NCBI RefSeq assembly: GCF_028369295.1
Contig: NZ_JAQMYP010000003.1
Span: 271,824-335,823, forward strand
Direction: 5' to 3'
DNA from: Streptomyces sp. HD
GTDB lineage: Bacteria; Actinomycetota; Actinomycetes; Streptomycetales; Streptomycetaceae
DNA length: 64,000 nt
In this document: one piece after another, positions 30,509 through 38,885 of the stretch
Layout: each line of letters opens with the position of its first letter
Position numbering within the stretch: the stretch's first letter is position 1
Position numbers and translations under genes: made by a program
Notes under the pieces: generated by a model
Told to the model about the DNA's origin: nothing
The model's input: only the letters and a program-made list of their open reading frames with translations
Databases searched by the model: none

Positions 30509-31864
30509 ATGAACCCTCGTCGTAGTAACAGTTCGCTCCCCAAACCGGGCCGGTCGGCCTACGGGATAGCGACCGCTGCTCTTCTGCTGCTCATACCCCT
30601 GGTCGTGCTGCTCGGCGGCACCTGGCTCCAGGAGTTCCTCAACTTCGGTGCCGGCGTCCTGTCGCTCGTCTGCCTCACCTGCTCGGTGATCTGGGGCCTC
30701 GTCGCCCAGGACCGGATGATCCTCAACACCCGCCAGCGGATCATCGCGCAGGGCATCCACCGGGTGACGGCCGTGGGCTCGATCGCGTTCCTCCTGGTGC
30801 ACATCGGCGTCAAGCTGGCCCTGGACCACGCCACCCCGATCGCCGCGCTGATCCCCTTCAGCCTGGTGTTCGCCGGGGGCAGCGAGATCCCGGGCAGCGC
30901 GTTCCTCATCGGCCTGGGCTCCCTGGCCGCCCTTCTCATGATCTTCGTCGGAGTCACCGGCGCCCTGCGCAACCAGTTCGCCTCCCCCGCGCCGGTCGCC
31001 GCCCGCTGGCGCGCGATGCACATGCTGGCCTACCCGGCCTGGTGCGCGGCCCTGATCCACGGCCTGTTCGCCGGCCGCCCGGCGAAGACGTTCTTCATGG
31101 TCAGCTACGAACTCTGTGTCGTCGCCGTCGCCGCGGCCCTCGCGCTGCGCGCCTCCCCGCGCCCGGTCAAGCGCAAGGTCGCCGACCGGCTCGCCCAGAT
31201 CATCGGCAACGAGCCGGGCGCCCGCGAGGACCTGGAGGAGAGCCGCGCCCGGGCGGCGTCCGGGTCCTCCCTGCCCGGCTACGAGTCCCAGCGCCCGGCG
31301 CGTGGCTCGCGCGCTGACCGGCCGGCCCGCGAGGAGCGGACCGGCCCCCTGCCCGGCATGCCCTCCCAGGCCCCCTCGGCCGCCGAGTCCACCGGCGGTT
31401 TCGCCGCCGCCTACCGCGCCGTCTCCCCCCGCTCCCGCGGGCAGCAGCAGCCGTACGCCGACCAGACCTCCCGTATGGACCTGCCCCTGGACATGCAGCC
31501 GACCGAGGCCATCCCGCGCGTCGACGGCGGCGGCAGCAGCAGCACCGGCAACTGGCCCATCCCCTCCCCACCGCCGGTCGGCGAGGCACCCCCGTCGGCC
31601 TACGACCCGCTCAACGACACGGGATACAACATCCCCGTCTACGGCGACGCGGGCACCCAGGGCTACAACTCCGGCGCTGCGGGCTACGGCTCCAGTGATG
31701 TGTACGACACCGCTGAGACAAACGCCGTCTTCGGTACGTACAACCAGAACGACACGTACAACAACAGCGGTCCCGCCACTGAAACATTCCCCGGTGCGTC
31801 CTACGACTTCGACGCACCGGGTTCGGGCGAACCTTGGAACACGCCTTCCGGAGGCTTTAAGTGA
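30509..31864 (+). CDS. Heme-type (cytochrome b-like) integral membrane protein
   Basis: A 451-aa protein with about six or seven membrane helices in its first 220 residues and a long Pro/Gly/Ser-rich hydrophilic tail containing TAxT-, GYN- and YGSS-type low-complexity repeats. Helices carry histidines suited to heme ligation (IHRVTAVGSIAFLLVHIGVK and MHMLAYPAWCAALIHGLF). That resembles ferric-reductase / cytochrome b561-like proteins. ATG at 30509 with GGAG nine bases upstream. The stop overlaps the GTG start of the NuoF-like gene by four bases, so the two are translationally coupled and probably form one electron-transfer complex. Confidence 0.82.
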   Translation: MNPRRSNSSLPKPGRSAYGIATAALLLLIPLVVLLGGTWLQEFLNFGAGVLSLVCLTCSVIWGLVAQDRMILNTRQRIIAQGIHRVTAVGSIAFLLVHIGVKLALDHATPIAALIPFSLVFAGGSEIPGSAFLIGLGSLAALLMIFVGVTGALRNQFASPAPVAARWRAMHMLAYPAWCAALIHGLFAGRPAKTFFMVSYELCVVAVAAALALRASPRPVKRKVADRLAQIIGNEPGAREDLEESRARAASGSSLPGYESQRPARGSRADRPAREERTGPLPGMPSQAPSAAESTGGFAAAYRAVSPRSRGQQQPYADQTSRMDLPLDMQPTEAIPRVDGGGSSSTGNWPIPSPPPVGEAPPSAYDPLNDTGYNIPVYGDAGTQGYNSGAAGYGSSDVYDTAETNAVFGTYNQNDTYNNSGPATETFPGASYDFDAPGSGEPWNTPSGGFK

Positions 31865-33474
31865 ACGAGGCCCTGCCCGACGTACCCGAGGTCCGCGTGG
31901 TCGGTCTTCCTCAGCTCACGTCGGGCTTCGACCTTGTCGAAAGACTTGATCTGCCCATGCATCTGAAAGTGCACGGGCCGCTCGAACCGATGGGCGGCGA
32001 GCAACTCGCGAAGCTCGCCGAGAACATCAACCTGAAGGGCCGCGGCGGCGCGGGCTTCCCCTTCCACAAGAAGCTGCGCTCGGTCGCCGAGGCCGCGATC
32101 AAGCGCGGCGTACGGCCGGTCGTCGTGGTCAACGGCAGTGAGGACGAGCCGGCCTGCCGCAAGGACACGGTGATGATCAACCGTGCCCCGCATCTCATCC
32201 TGGACGGCGCGCTGCTGTGCGCCGAGGCCCTGGGTGCCCGCACGCTCGTGGTGGCGGTCACCCGGGAATCGACCCAGCGCTCCATGGAGGCCGCCCTCGC
32301 CGAACGCGGTCTCAGCAACACCCGCCGCTCCGCGCTACGCGCGTTCGTCCAGCGCAATCCGGTGCGCATGGTCACCGGCGCCGCCGCCTCCGTGATCCGC
32401 TCGATCGACGGCGGGCCGGCGATCCCGCCCGGCCGCAAGGTCAGCGCCTCGCAGAACGGCGTCGGCGGCGCCCCGACCCTGCTGTCCAACGCCGAGACGT
32501 TCGCCCAGCTGGCCATCGCCGCCCGCATCGGCCCGGAGCGCTACGGCAACACCGGCCTGTACGACGAGCCGGGCACCGTCATGCTCACGGTCTCCGGCGC
32601 GGTCGCCCGCCCGATGGTCATCGAGGTGCCCACCGGCGTGCCGCTGCGCTACGTCCTGCAGCTGGCCGGTGCCCCGCCGGTGCCGCAGGGCGTGCTGACC
32701 GGCGGCTACCACGGCAAGTGGATCGACGCGGCGACGGTCAACGAGGCGATCGTCTCGCGCAACTCCCTGGACGCGGTGGGCGGCGCGCTCGGCGCCGGCG
32801 CGATCCTGCCGATCACTCAGGAGACCTGCCCGCTGGGCGAGTCGCTGCGGGTGGCGCAGTGGCTGGCCGAGGAGAGCGCGGGCCAGTGCGGCCCCTGCTA
32901 CCTCGGCCTGCCGGCCGCCGCGCGCGGCATGGAGGACATCCTCAACGGCGGCGGCCCGGCCGCCCTGGAGGCCCTCAAGCAGGTCGCCAAGAACGTGAAG
33001 CGGCGCGGCGCGTGCTCGCACCCGGACGGCTCGGCGATGTTCCTGGAGTCGACCATCAAGGCGTTCACCGACGACCTCGCGGCACACGTCCTCGGCAACG
33101 GCTGCGGACGGCCCGTGGAGGGCGTCCTGCCGCTCTTCGAGGGCGGCAGGGCCCCGTCGGGCATCCCGGGCGGCGCCGAGTCGGAGGAGAACGGCCCCAG
33201 CCGCCAGAAGATCTACGTCGACTGGACACTGTGCCGCGGCCACGGCCTGTGCGCCGACATCCTCCCGGAGGTCTTCCAGCTCGGCGCCGACGGCTTCCCG
33301 ACGGTCGCCCAGGCGAAGGTCCCGCGCTACGCCGAGGCCAAGGCCCTGCGCGCGGTGCGCCGTTGCCCGGCCCTCGCCCTGCGCATCGAGGAGGACACCC
33401 GCGCGCAGGACTCGTCCCGCAGCAACCTGCCGGTCCTCTCCCAGGGCCGCGGCAGGCGCGCCCTGGGCCGCTGA
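31861..33474 (+). CDS. NuoF-like NADH:quinone oxidoreductase subunit fused to a ferredoxin
   Basis: A 537-aa flavin/iron-sulfur protein. The NuoF fold is shown by GRGGAGFPFHKKL (FMN/NADH site), VVVVNGSEDEPACRKD, LLSNAETFAQLA and the SLBB segment. The cluster motif is GQCGPCYLG with a later Cys in RGACSHPDGS. Residues about 435-510 are a bacterial monocluster ferredoxin (VDWTLCRGHGLCADILPEVF, then VRRCPAL). It starts at a GTG overlapping the stop of the heme-type protein. Not part of a nuo operon; probably passes NAD(P)H electrons through ferredoxin to the membrane partner (inference). Confidence 0.88.
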   Translation: MNEALPDVPEVRVVGLPQLTSGFDLVERLDLPMHLKVHGPLEPMGGEQLAKLAENINLKGRGGAGFPFHKKLRSVAEAAIKRGVRPVVVVNGSEDEPACRKDTVMINRAPHLILDGALLCAEALGARTLVVAVTRESTQRSMEAALAERGLSNTRRSALRAFVQRNPVRMVTGAAASVIRSIDGGPAIPPGRKVSASQNGVGGAPTLLSNAETFAQLAIAARIGPERYGNTGLYDEPGTVMLTVSGAVARPMVIEVPTGVPLRYVLQLAGAPPVPQGVLTGGYHGKWIDAATVNEAIVSRNSLDAVGGALGAGAILPITQETCPLGESLRVAQWLAEESAGQCGPCYLGLPAAARGMEDILNGGGPAALEALKQVAKNVKRRGACSHPDGSAMFLESTIKAFTDDLAAHVLGNGCGRPVEGVLPLFEGGRAPSGIPGGAESEENGPSRQKIYVDWTLCRGHGLCADILPEVFQLGADGFPTVAQAKVPRYAEAKALRAVRRCPALALRIEEDTRAQDSSRSNLPVLSQGRGRRALGR

Positions 33475-33493
33475 GCCCCGGCACGCACGCGTG

Positions 33494-33522
33494 GAGGGGC
33501 CGTCCACCCGGACGGCCCCCTC
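33494..33522 (+). terminator. Hairpin downstream of the NuoF-like gene
   Basis: GAGGGGCCGTCC-ACCC-GGACGGCCCCCTC, a 12-bp stem with a single bulged C, 20 bp after the stop and followed by GTTCGCTT. Likely rho-independent terminator of the two-gene operon. Confidence 0.8.
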
Positions 33523-33582
33523 GTTCGCTTCCCGACCGCTGATCCCCAACCACCCCTGAAACCAGTGGTGTCCGCAAACGAA

Positions 33583-33619
33583 AAGATCCCGCCGGATCGA
33601 TTCGACCCGGCGGGATCTT
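33583..33619 (-). terminator. Terminator of the first tRNA-Ala gene
   Basis: AAGATCCCGCCGG pairs with CCGGCGGGATCTT (13 bp, 11-nt loop). The plus-strand AAAA at 33581 gives a U-tract on the minus strand, directly 3' of the tRNA. Confidence 0.85.
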
Positions 33620-33623
33620 GCTG

Positions 33624-33696
33624 TGGAGCTAAGGAGAATTGAACTCCTGACCTCCTGCATGCCATGCAGGCGCTCTACCAACTGAGCTATAGCCCC
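33624..33696 (-). tRNA. tRNA-Ala (anticodon GGC)
   Basis: A 73-nt tRNA reading GGGGCTATAGCTCAG at the 5' end on the minus strand. It has the anticodon stem CCTGC / GCAGG with loop ATGGCAT (anticodon GGC), the T-arm GGAGTTCAATTCTCC and acceptor pairing GGGGCTA / TAGCTCC with discriminator A. The 3' CCA is not fully encoded. Identical to the copy at 35053-35125. Confidence 0.95.
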
Positions 33697-33796
33697 TTGC
33701 TTTGGTCCGCCCGGTTTCCCCGGCGGCGACGCCAACATTACCGGTCGACCAGGTGCAGCACCAAATCGTTTCCGTTCTGCTCCATTACGCCCACTA

Positions 33797-34398
33797 ATGT
33801 CGGGTTCTGTGACCGCGATCGTGCCCTCCGGAATCCACCGCCGAGTGCCGGTCTCGCTGGGAGTGTGCCTGGTCTCGTTCACCGCGTTCTGGGCGGCGCA
33901 GCGGGCCGCCCACGTGTCGCTGATCGACCCGATGGCCTACCGGGCCGAGGGCGCGACCGTGCGGACGGGAGGCGACCTGTACGCGCTGCGGACGACGGCC
34001 GCCCGACTGCCCACCACCTACCCGCCGTTCGCGGCCCTGCCGTTCACTCCGCTGACACTCCTCGACACGGCGACGATGCGCATCCTGGGAACGGCCGGGA
34101 ACCTGGTGCTGCTCGTGGTGTTCGTACGGCTGTCCCTGCGGCCGGTCGGGCACGCACGCGTGGAGAGCGTGTGGTGGGTCGCGGCACCGGTCCTGTGGGA
34201 TCTGTCACGGCGCCCAGGTGAGCGCTGGGCCGGCGCCGGCACGGCTCCGGCGGCCCCTGGCTGCGGCACGAACTGCATCAGAACGGCGCAGAGTTGCCGC
34301 CGTCAGCCCTCTACGGGACGGCGGGCTGCCTGTTCCTGGTGATCGCCGGGGTCTCCCTCAGGAACCCCGGCGCGCGTCAAGCCGTGACGAAGGAATAG
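33797..34398 (+). pseudogene. Decayed GT87 (DUF2029) mannosyltransferase gene
   Basis: The frame from the ATG at 33797 encodes the N-terminus of a GT87 membrane glycosyltransferase (LIDPMAYRAEG, GGDLYALR, LPTTYPPFAALPFTPL, a membrane helix LVLLVVFVRLSL). It then joins LWDLSRRPGERWAGAG after losing the normally intervening residues. Downstream the frame is lost, but another plus frame (PWLRHELHQNGAELPPSAL, CLFLVIAGVSLRNPG) resembles a C-terminal membrane segment and ends at TAG 34396-34398. The whole is about 200 codons against roughly 400 for the family. I read it as a deletion remnant lying between the two tRNA-Ala copies. Confidence 0.7.
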
Positions 34399-34610
34399 AA
34401 ACGCTTGAGTGTGCAGTGTTCTTCGAGGAGGCGGCCGTAGATCGGTTCGCCCTCAAGTTCACGGTACGTCTCGATCGGGTCGCCTTTTATGATCAGCGCC
34501 CGCGCGCATTCCTCGCACCAGTACTGGTAGTCGGGGTTCACCGGTTCCATGTCACGGACGATCGGCGTACCGCTGCCGCACCAGTCGCACTTTCGCCTGT
34601 GTGCACCCAT
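34377..34610 (-). CDS. Small zinc-ribbon protein (77 aa)
   Basis: A 77-aa protein with CDWCGSGTPIV and YWCEECARALI, two CxxC pairs that make a zinc site, and a C-terminal YRELEGEPIYGRLLEEHCTL. It follows the 57-aa zinc-ribbon gene after only three bases (TGA then ATG), so they form an operon. Its 3' end overlaps the end of the pseudogene on the other strand. No function is known. Confidence 0.75.
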   Translation of the reverse strand: MGAHRRKCDWCGSGTPIVRDMEPVNPDYQYWCEECARALIIKGDPIETYRELEGEPIYGRLLEEHCTLKRFYSFVTA

Positions 34611-34613
34611 CGA

Positions 34614-34787
34614 TCAGCTCCAGATGTGGCCGCAGGCCGTGCACACGTAGGAAATTCCGCCGTTGTCCCCGAGAAGCTGGGCGACATGGACGGATCCGCA
34701 GGAAGGGCAGCTGAGGCGGGTGATCGTATCCCGTGTCAACGCTGCTTCGAAGAGGCGACCGACCTCTTCGAAGATGCTCGCAGGCAT
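34614..34787 (-). CDS. Small zinc-ribbon protein (57 aa)
   Basis: A 57-aa frame reading MPASIFEEVGRLFEAALTRD, then CPSCGSVHVAQLL and VCTACGHIW. Two CxxC knuckles and the GGISYVCTACGHIW ending are typical of a zinc ribbon. The ATG at 34787 has GGAGG eight bases upstream, good support for translation. It lies immediately upstream of the 77-aa gene. Function unknown; DNA- or RNA-binding is plausible for a zinc ribbon. Confidence 0.8.
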   Translation of the reverse strand: MPASIFEEVGRLFEAALTRDTITRLSCPSCGSVHVAQLLGDNGGISYVCTACGHIWS

Positions 34788-35005
34788 CACCACTCCCTCC
34801 CGTCGGGCCGCGCCCCCTTCCGGCCGTTTGATTCTGCCACGGCCGGACCAATACGGTCAGCGACGCCTCAGTACCAGTCCGGACACGGCAGCCTCCGCTG
34901 CCGTACGAACCGTGCGAACACGCACCCCAGAGCGCCTCCTGAGAGGTATACGCCCGCGAGGCCCGAGCGACTCAAGTCGGACCCGAACACTTTGGCGTAT
35001 ACCAG

Positions 35006-35040
35006 AAGATCCCGCCGATCGAAGCGATCGGCGGGATCTT
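35006..35040 (-). terminator. Terminator of the second tRNA-Ala gene
   Basis: A 16-bp perfect stem AAGATCCCGCCGATCG with its complement, 3-nt loop, just 3' of the tRNA on the minus strand. It shares its AAGATCCCGCCG half with the terminator of the first copy. Confidence 0.85.
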
Positions 35041-35052
35041 GTTGTCTCACTG

Positions 35053-35125
35053 TGGAGCTAAGGAGAATTGAACTCCTGACCTCCTGCATGCCATGCAGGC
35101 GCTCTACCAACTGAGCTATAGCCCC
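35053..35125 (-). tRNA. tRNA-Ala (anticodon GGC), second copy
   Basis: A 73-nt sequence identical to 33624-33696, with the same cloverleaf and GGC anticodon. The two lie 1.36 kb apart in the same orientation, and the DNA between holds the GT87 remnant and two zinc-ribbon genes. Confidence 0.95.
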
Positions 35126-35203
35126 TAGTTCCTCCCCGCTCAGCGGGGCGAACAAGAAGAACTTTAGCCTGCGACCTGCCAGAAAGTGAAATCCGGGTCG
35201 GCG

Positions 35204-35875
35204 TCAGTCGTCGTCGCCCAGCACCGGTTCCGGCAGGGTGCCGGCGTTGTGCTCCAGCAGACGCCAGCCGCGGGCACCCTCGCCAAGGACGGACCAGCAG
35301 CAGTTGGAGAGGCCGCCGAGGCTCTCCCAGTAGCGGGGCTCCAGGCCGAGGAGGCGGCCGATGGTCGTACGGATCGTGCCACCGTGGCTGACCACGACGA
35401 GCGTGCCGTCGTCGGGGAGCTTCTCGGCGTGCCGGAGCACGATGGGCGCGGCGCGGTCGGCGACCTCGGTCTCCAGCTCGCCGCCACCGCGGCGCACCGG
35501 CTCACCGCGCTTCCACGCGGCGTACTCCTCGCCGAACCGGGCGATGATCTCCTCGTGCGTCAGGCCCTGCCAGACGCCCGCGTAGGTCTCGCGCAGGCCC
35601 TCGTCGCGGGTCACCTCCAGGCCGGTGAGCCCGGCCAGCTCGGCGGCCGTGGCGGCGGCGCGCTGGAGGTCGGAGGCGATGATCGCGTCGGGCTTGAGGC
35701 TGACGAGCAGCCGGGCGGCACGGCGGGCCTGGGAGATGCCCGCCTCGGTGAGCGCGACGTCGGTGGTGCCCTGGAAGCGGCGCTCCACGTTCCAGGAGGT
35801 CTGGCCGTGCCGCCACAGGATGACGCGGCGGCCCCGGCCGGCCTTGCCCGCGAGCACGTCGCCGGCGGTGCTCAT
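35204..35875 (-). CDS. Histidine phosphatase family protein (phosphoglycerate-mutase-like)
   Basis: A 223-aa branch-1 histidine phosphatase. The catalytic LWRHGQTSWN (phospho-His in RHG) is near the N-terminus. GLRETYAGVWQGLTHEEI and VVSHGGTIRT (second His) complete the active site. The ATG at 35875 overlaps the rsfS stop (ATGA), so translation is coupled. In actinomycetes this position next to rsfS-nadD holds glucosyl-3-phosphoglycerate or broad phosphomonoester phosphatases (family knowledge). The exact substrate is not determined. Confidence 0.92.
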   Translation of the reverse strand: MSTAGDVLAGKAGRGRRVILWRHGQTSWNVERRFQGTTDVALTEAGISQARRAARLLVSLKPDAIIASDLQRAAATAAELAGLTGLEVTRDEGLRETYAGVWQGLTHEEIIARFGEEYAAWKRGEPVRRGGGELETEVADRAAPIVLRHAEKLPDDGTLVVVSHGGTIRTTIGRLLGLEPRYWESLGGLSNCCWSVLGEGARGWRLLEHNAGTLPEPVLGDDD

Positions 35876-36318
35876 CGCCACTCACCACCCAGCTCGGCGG
35901 CCTCCTCGGCGGCCTGGAGCTCGGCGTGCTCCGCGGCCTTGCCGCGGGTGGCCTTGGCGTCGTCGGGCAGCTCCAGCTCGGGGCAGTCCTTCCACAGCCG
36001 CTCCAGGGCGTAGAAGACACGCTCCTCGCTGTGCTGGACGTGCACGACGATGTCGACGTAGTCGAGCAGCACCCAGCGGGCCTCGCGGTCGCCCTCGCGG
36101 CGCACCGGCTTGGCGCCGAGCTCCTTGAGGAGCCGCTCCTCGATCTCGTCGACGATCGACTTGACCTGGCGGTCGTTGGGCGCGGAGGCCAGCAGGAAGG
36201 CGTCCGTGATCGACAGGACGTCGCTGACGTCGTAGGCGATGATGTCGTGCGCGAGCTTGTCGGCGGCCGCCTGGGCGGCGGTGTTGACGAGCTCATGGGA
36301 ACGGTCGGTAGCGGTCAC
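35872..36318 (-). CDS. rsfS: Ribosomal silencing factor RsfS
   Basis: A 148-aa protein that binds uL14 and prevents subunit joining during nutrient limitation. The conserved IIAYDVSDVLSITDAFLLAS, GDREARWVLLDYVDIVVHV and RVFYALERLWKDCPEL define the family; an acidic/Ala-rich tail follows. The start is the GTG at 36318 (TATDRSHELV). It sits in the nadD - LCP - rsfS - phosphatase order. Confidence 0.95.
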   Translation of the reverse strand: MTATDRSHELVNTAAQAAADKLAHDIIAYDVSDVLSITDAFLLASAPNDRQVKSIVDEIEERLLKELGAKPVRREGDREARWVLLDYVDIVVHVQHSEERVFYALERLWKDCPELELPDDAKATRGKAAEHAELQAAEEAAELGGEWR

Positions 36319-36387
36319 TACAAGGCTTTCGATCGGCGGACACTGGACTTCACTCGACCTCAAGGGTCTCACGGACCAGTGACAGCA

Positions 36388-36415
36388 CCCCACGTGATTA
36401 CCGGCTCACATGGGG
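36388..36415 (-). terminator. Hairpin downstream of the LCP gene
   Basis: CCCCACGTG and CACATGGGG (one mismatch) with a 10-nt loop, 31 bp after the LCP stop and before rsfS. Possible partial terminator inside the operon. Confidence 0.45.
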
Positions 36416-36445
36416 TGGCCTGCGGTTATGTACGGGCTGCGGCTG

Positions 36446-38143
36446 TCAGGACGAGGGTTTGTAGTCCTGTCCCAGGACCACCTGGACATCGGCGTTCCCG
36501 GACACGTCACCCTTGGTGACCGCACCTGCGGACAGGCCCAGGGTCTTGGCGACCTCGGTGGCGTTGTCCTTGTCGGCGGCGTCGGCGTACAGGACCTTCG
36601 AGGTGGCCGCGGCGGACGCCGTGCCGCCCTCCAGGAAGGTGAAGCCGCCGTTCAGCAGGACCACGCGGGCCTTGCCGGAGTTGTCCTTGACGCCGCTGGC
36701 GTTGCGGACGGACACCCGGACGGCGGCGCCCTTGTCGGGGCTCTTGGCGGTGCCGCCGAGGACCTCCTTGACGACACTGGCGCTCGCCTGGGCGCTGAGC
36801 GTGCCGTCGGTCTGGACCGGCAGCAGGGCCGTCTTGTAGTCGCCTCCCTTGGCGAGGTCGGCGAGCTTGGCGAGGAAGGCGCCGAGGTCCTTGTCGGTCA
36901 GCGGCGGCTCGATGATCATGCCGAGCGTCTGCACGGTGGTGGTCGCGCCCTGGGCGTCCGACGTCATCTTGCGCAGCACGGCCTGCATGACCTGCCCGAA
37001 CCGCTGCAGCTGGGCGCTCTGACCCTCGCCGGAGGCCTGGTAGGTGGCGTAGGCGACGGCCGTCTTGCCGCTGAGGGTCTGGGCCTTGCCCTTGCGGACG
37101 AGGGGGGCGGTGCCCTTGGACTTGGCGTCCGGGTCGGGCACGTCGGTGTCGGTGTCGACCTCGATGTTGCCGACCAGGTCGACGAGGTTCTGCAGATACG
37201 GGGTGTCCAGCCGCCAGGTGCCCTGGATCTCGGTGCCGAGGACGGTGTCGATCGCGTCGCGCGTGCCGGAGGAGCCGTCGTCGTCGACCGACTTGGCGAG
37301 GGTGGTCGTGGTGCCGTCGTCACTGGACATGGCGAGGGAGTTGGGCAGCAGGACGGTCGTGCCCTGCTTGGTGGTGGTGTTGTCGACGAGCAGCGCCGTG
37401 GAGGTGCCGCCCTTCTTGGTGTTGTGCAGGTGTACGACGATCACGTCGCGCTGCTGGGCGCCCACGGCCGTGTCGGTGCCGGTCTTCTCGTCCGACGCCG
37501 ACAGTCCGGGCAGCTTCCCGGCATACCAGAGGTAGCCGACGCCGCCGGCCGCGACGAGGGACAGCACGACCACGAGAGCGATCACACGCGCGCGTGCCCG
37601 TCGCCGGGCCTCCTCGCGGCGCTCGGTGCGGTTCTCGGTGAACTTCAGCCAGTCGATGACGTCCTCGGAGTCCTGGTCGGGCTCCTCGACGAAGGCGAAC
37701 TGCTCGGTGTGGTAATCGCGCCCCGCGCGGTCCTGGGTCAGGGGTTCCTCGACCGGCCCGGCCTGCTGCGGGATGTAGGCGGTCTGCTCGGCCACGCGGT
37801 GCTGCTGACCGCTGGTGGCGGTACGGCCGTACGGGTCGTACGACGGCGAGTGGGCGCCGCCCTGCTGCTGGTGCGTGCCGGTGCCGTACCCGTCGTAGGA
37901 GGGCGTGGGCGGCTGCCGGCCGGTGTCACCGCTGCCGTAGGGGTCGTACGGCGGGACCGGCTGCTGCCGGCCGGTCGCGTACGGGTCGTAGCCGTAGCCC
38001 TGCTGTGCGTAGGGGTCGTACTGCTGCTGGGGCGGCTGCTGCTGTACCTGTCGGTACACAGGCTGCCCGTACTCGTCGTATCCGACCAGTTCGTACTGGT
38101 CGGATCCGTGTCCTGCCGCCCCCGCGTCGTATCGGTCGTTCAC
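36446..38143 (-). CDS. LytR-CpsA-Psr (LCP) family cell-wall polymer transferase
   Basis: A 565-aa bitopic membrane protein. The N-terminal 170 residues are cytoplasmic, rich in Gln/Tyr/Pro, with repeated YDPYG/YDPYA units. One membrane helix (VIALVVVLSLVAAGGVGYL, about 190-208) follows. The outside part is a divergent LCP domain (DAIDTVLGTEIQG, LDTPYLQNLVDLVGNIEV, RFGQVMQAVLRKM) and a LytR_C domain (VRVSVRNASGV). LCP enzymes attach glycopolymers such as teichoic acids to peptidoglycan. By position next to nadD it corresponds to what I recall as PdtA (SCO2578) of S. coelicolor, linked to polydiglycosylphosphate attachment; that orthology is from memory. GTG start at 38143 with AGGGG upstream. 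Confidence 0.85.
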   Translation of the reverse strand: MNDRYDAGAAGHGSDQYELVGYDEYGQPVYRQVQQQPPQQQYDPYAQQGYGYDPYATGRQQPVPPYDPYGSGDTGRQPPTPSYDGYGTGTHQQQGGAHSPSYDPYGRTATSGQQHRVAEQTAYIPQQAGPVEEPLTQDRAGRDYHTEQFAFVEEPDQDSEDVIDWLKFTENRTERREEARRRARARVIALVVVLSLVAAGGVGYLWYAGKLPGLSASDEKTGTDTAVGAQQRDVIVVHLHNTKKGGTSTALLVDNTTTKQGTTVLLPNSLAMSSDDGTTTTLAKSVDDDGSSGTRDAIDTVLGTEIQGTWRLDTPYLQNLVDLVGNIEVDTDTDVPDPDAKSKGTAPLVRKGKAQTLSGKTAVAYATYQASGEGQSAQLQRFGQVMQAVLRKMTSDAQGATTTVQTLGMIIEPPLTDKDLGAFLAKLADLAKGGDYKTALLPVQTDGTLSAQASASVVKEVLGGTAKSPDKGAAVRVSVRNASGVKDNSGKARVVLLNGGFTFLEGGTASAAATSKVLYADAADKDNATEVAKTLGLSAGAVTKGDVSGNADVQVVLGQDYKPSS

Positions 38144-38169
38144 CGGTAGCCCCTCTCGGCTCACTCGCC

Positions 38170-38793
38170 TCACTCGCCGCGGTACAGCTCACGTTTGTCG
38201 ATGTAGCGCACGACTCCGTCGGGCACCAGATACCAGATGGGATCTCCCTTCGCGACTCTCGCGCGGCAATCGGTGGACGAGATGGCCAGAGCGGGAACCT
38301 CGACCAACGAGACGCCGCCTTCCGGGAGCCCGGGATCGTTGAGGTGGTGGCCGGGCCGGGTGACCCCGATGAAGTGCGCCAGGGAGAACAGCTCCTCCGA
38401 GTCCCGCCAGGTCAGGATCTGGGCGAGGGCGTCGGCGCCGGTGATGAAGAAGAGGTCCGTGTCGGGGTTGAGCGCGCGCAGGTCGCGCAGCGTGTCCACG
38501 GTGTACGTCGGGCCGCCGCGGTCGATGTCGATGCGGCTGACGGAGAACTGCGGGTTCTCGGCGGTGGCGATGACCGTCATCAGATAGCGGTCCTCGGCCG
38601 GGGAGACATGCCGGTGGCTCTTCTGCCACGGCTGGCCGGTCGGCACGAACACGACCTCGTCCAGGTGATACCGCGCGGCGACCTCGCTGGCCGCGACGAG
38701 GTGGCCGTGGTGGATCGGGTCGAACGTTCCGCCCATGACGCCGATGCGGCGCTTGCCGGAGTTCGTCTGGCCGTTTCCGGGGCCGGTAGGCAT
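38170..38793 (-). CDS. nadD: Nicotinate-nucleotide adenylyltransferase
   Basis: A 207-aa NAD-biosynthesis enzyme converting nicotinate mononucleotide and ATP to deamido-[15 protein letters not shown] holds the HxGH nucleotidyl-transfer motif, and [10 protein letters not shown] is the ISSTxxR-type ATP-binding motif. I take the ATG at 38793 (MPTGPGNGQ) because GGAG lies eight bases upstream; an ATG at 38808 would add five residues. The LCP gene follows 26 bp downstream. Confidence 0.95.
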   Translation of the reverse strand: MPTGPGNGQTNSGKRRIGVMGGTFDPIHHGHLVAASEVAARYHLDEVVFVPTGQPWQKSHRHVSPAEDRYLMTVIATAENPQFSVSRIDIDRGGPTYTVDTLRDLRALNPDTDLFFITGADALAQILTWRDSEELFSLAHFIGVTRPGHHLNDPGLPEGGVSLVEVPALAISSTDCRARVAKGDPIWYLVPDGVVRYIDKRELYRGE

Positions 38794-38885
38794 GTCCTGC
38801 TCTCCCATGCGTGCAGACCCTACCGGCCCCGCCTGAGAGCTCCGGCCGACGGCCGTCCGGGCGGAGCGAGGGGACCGGCCGGGAC

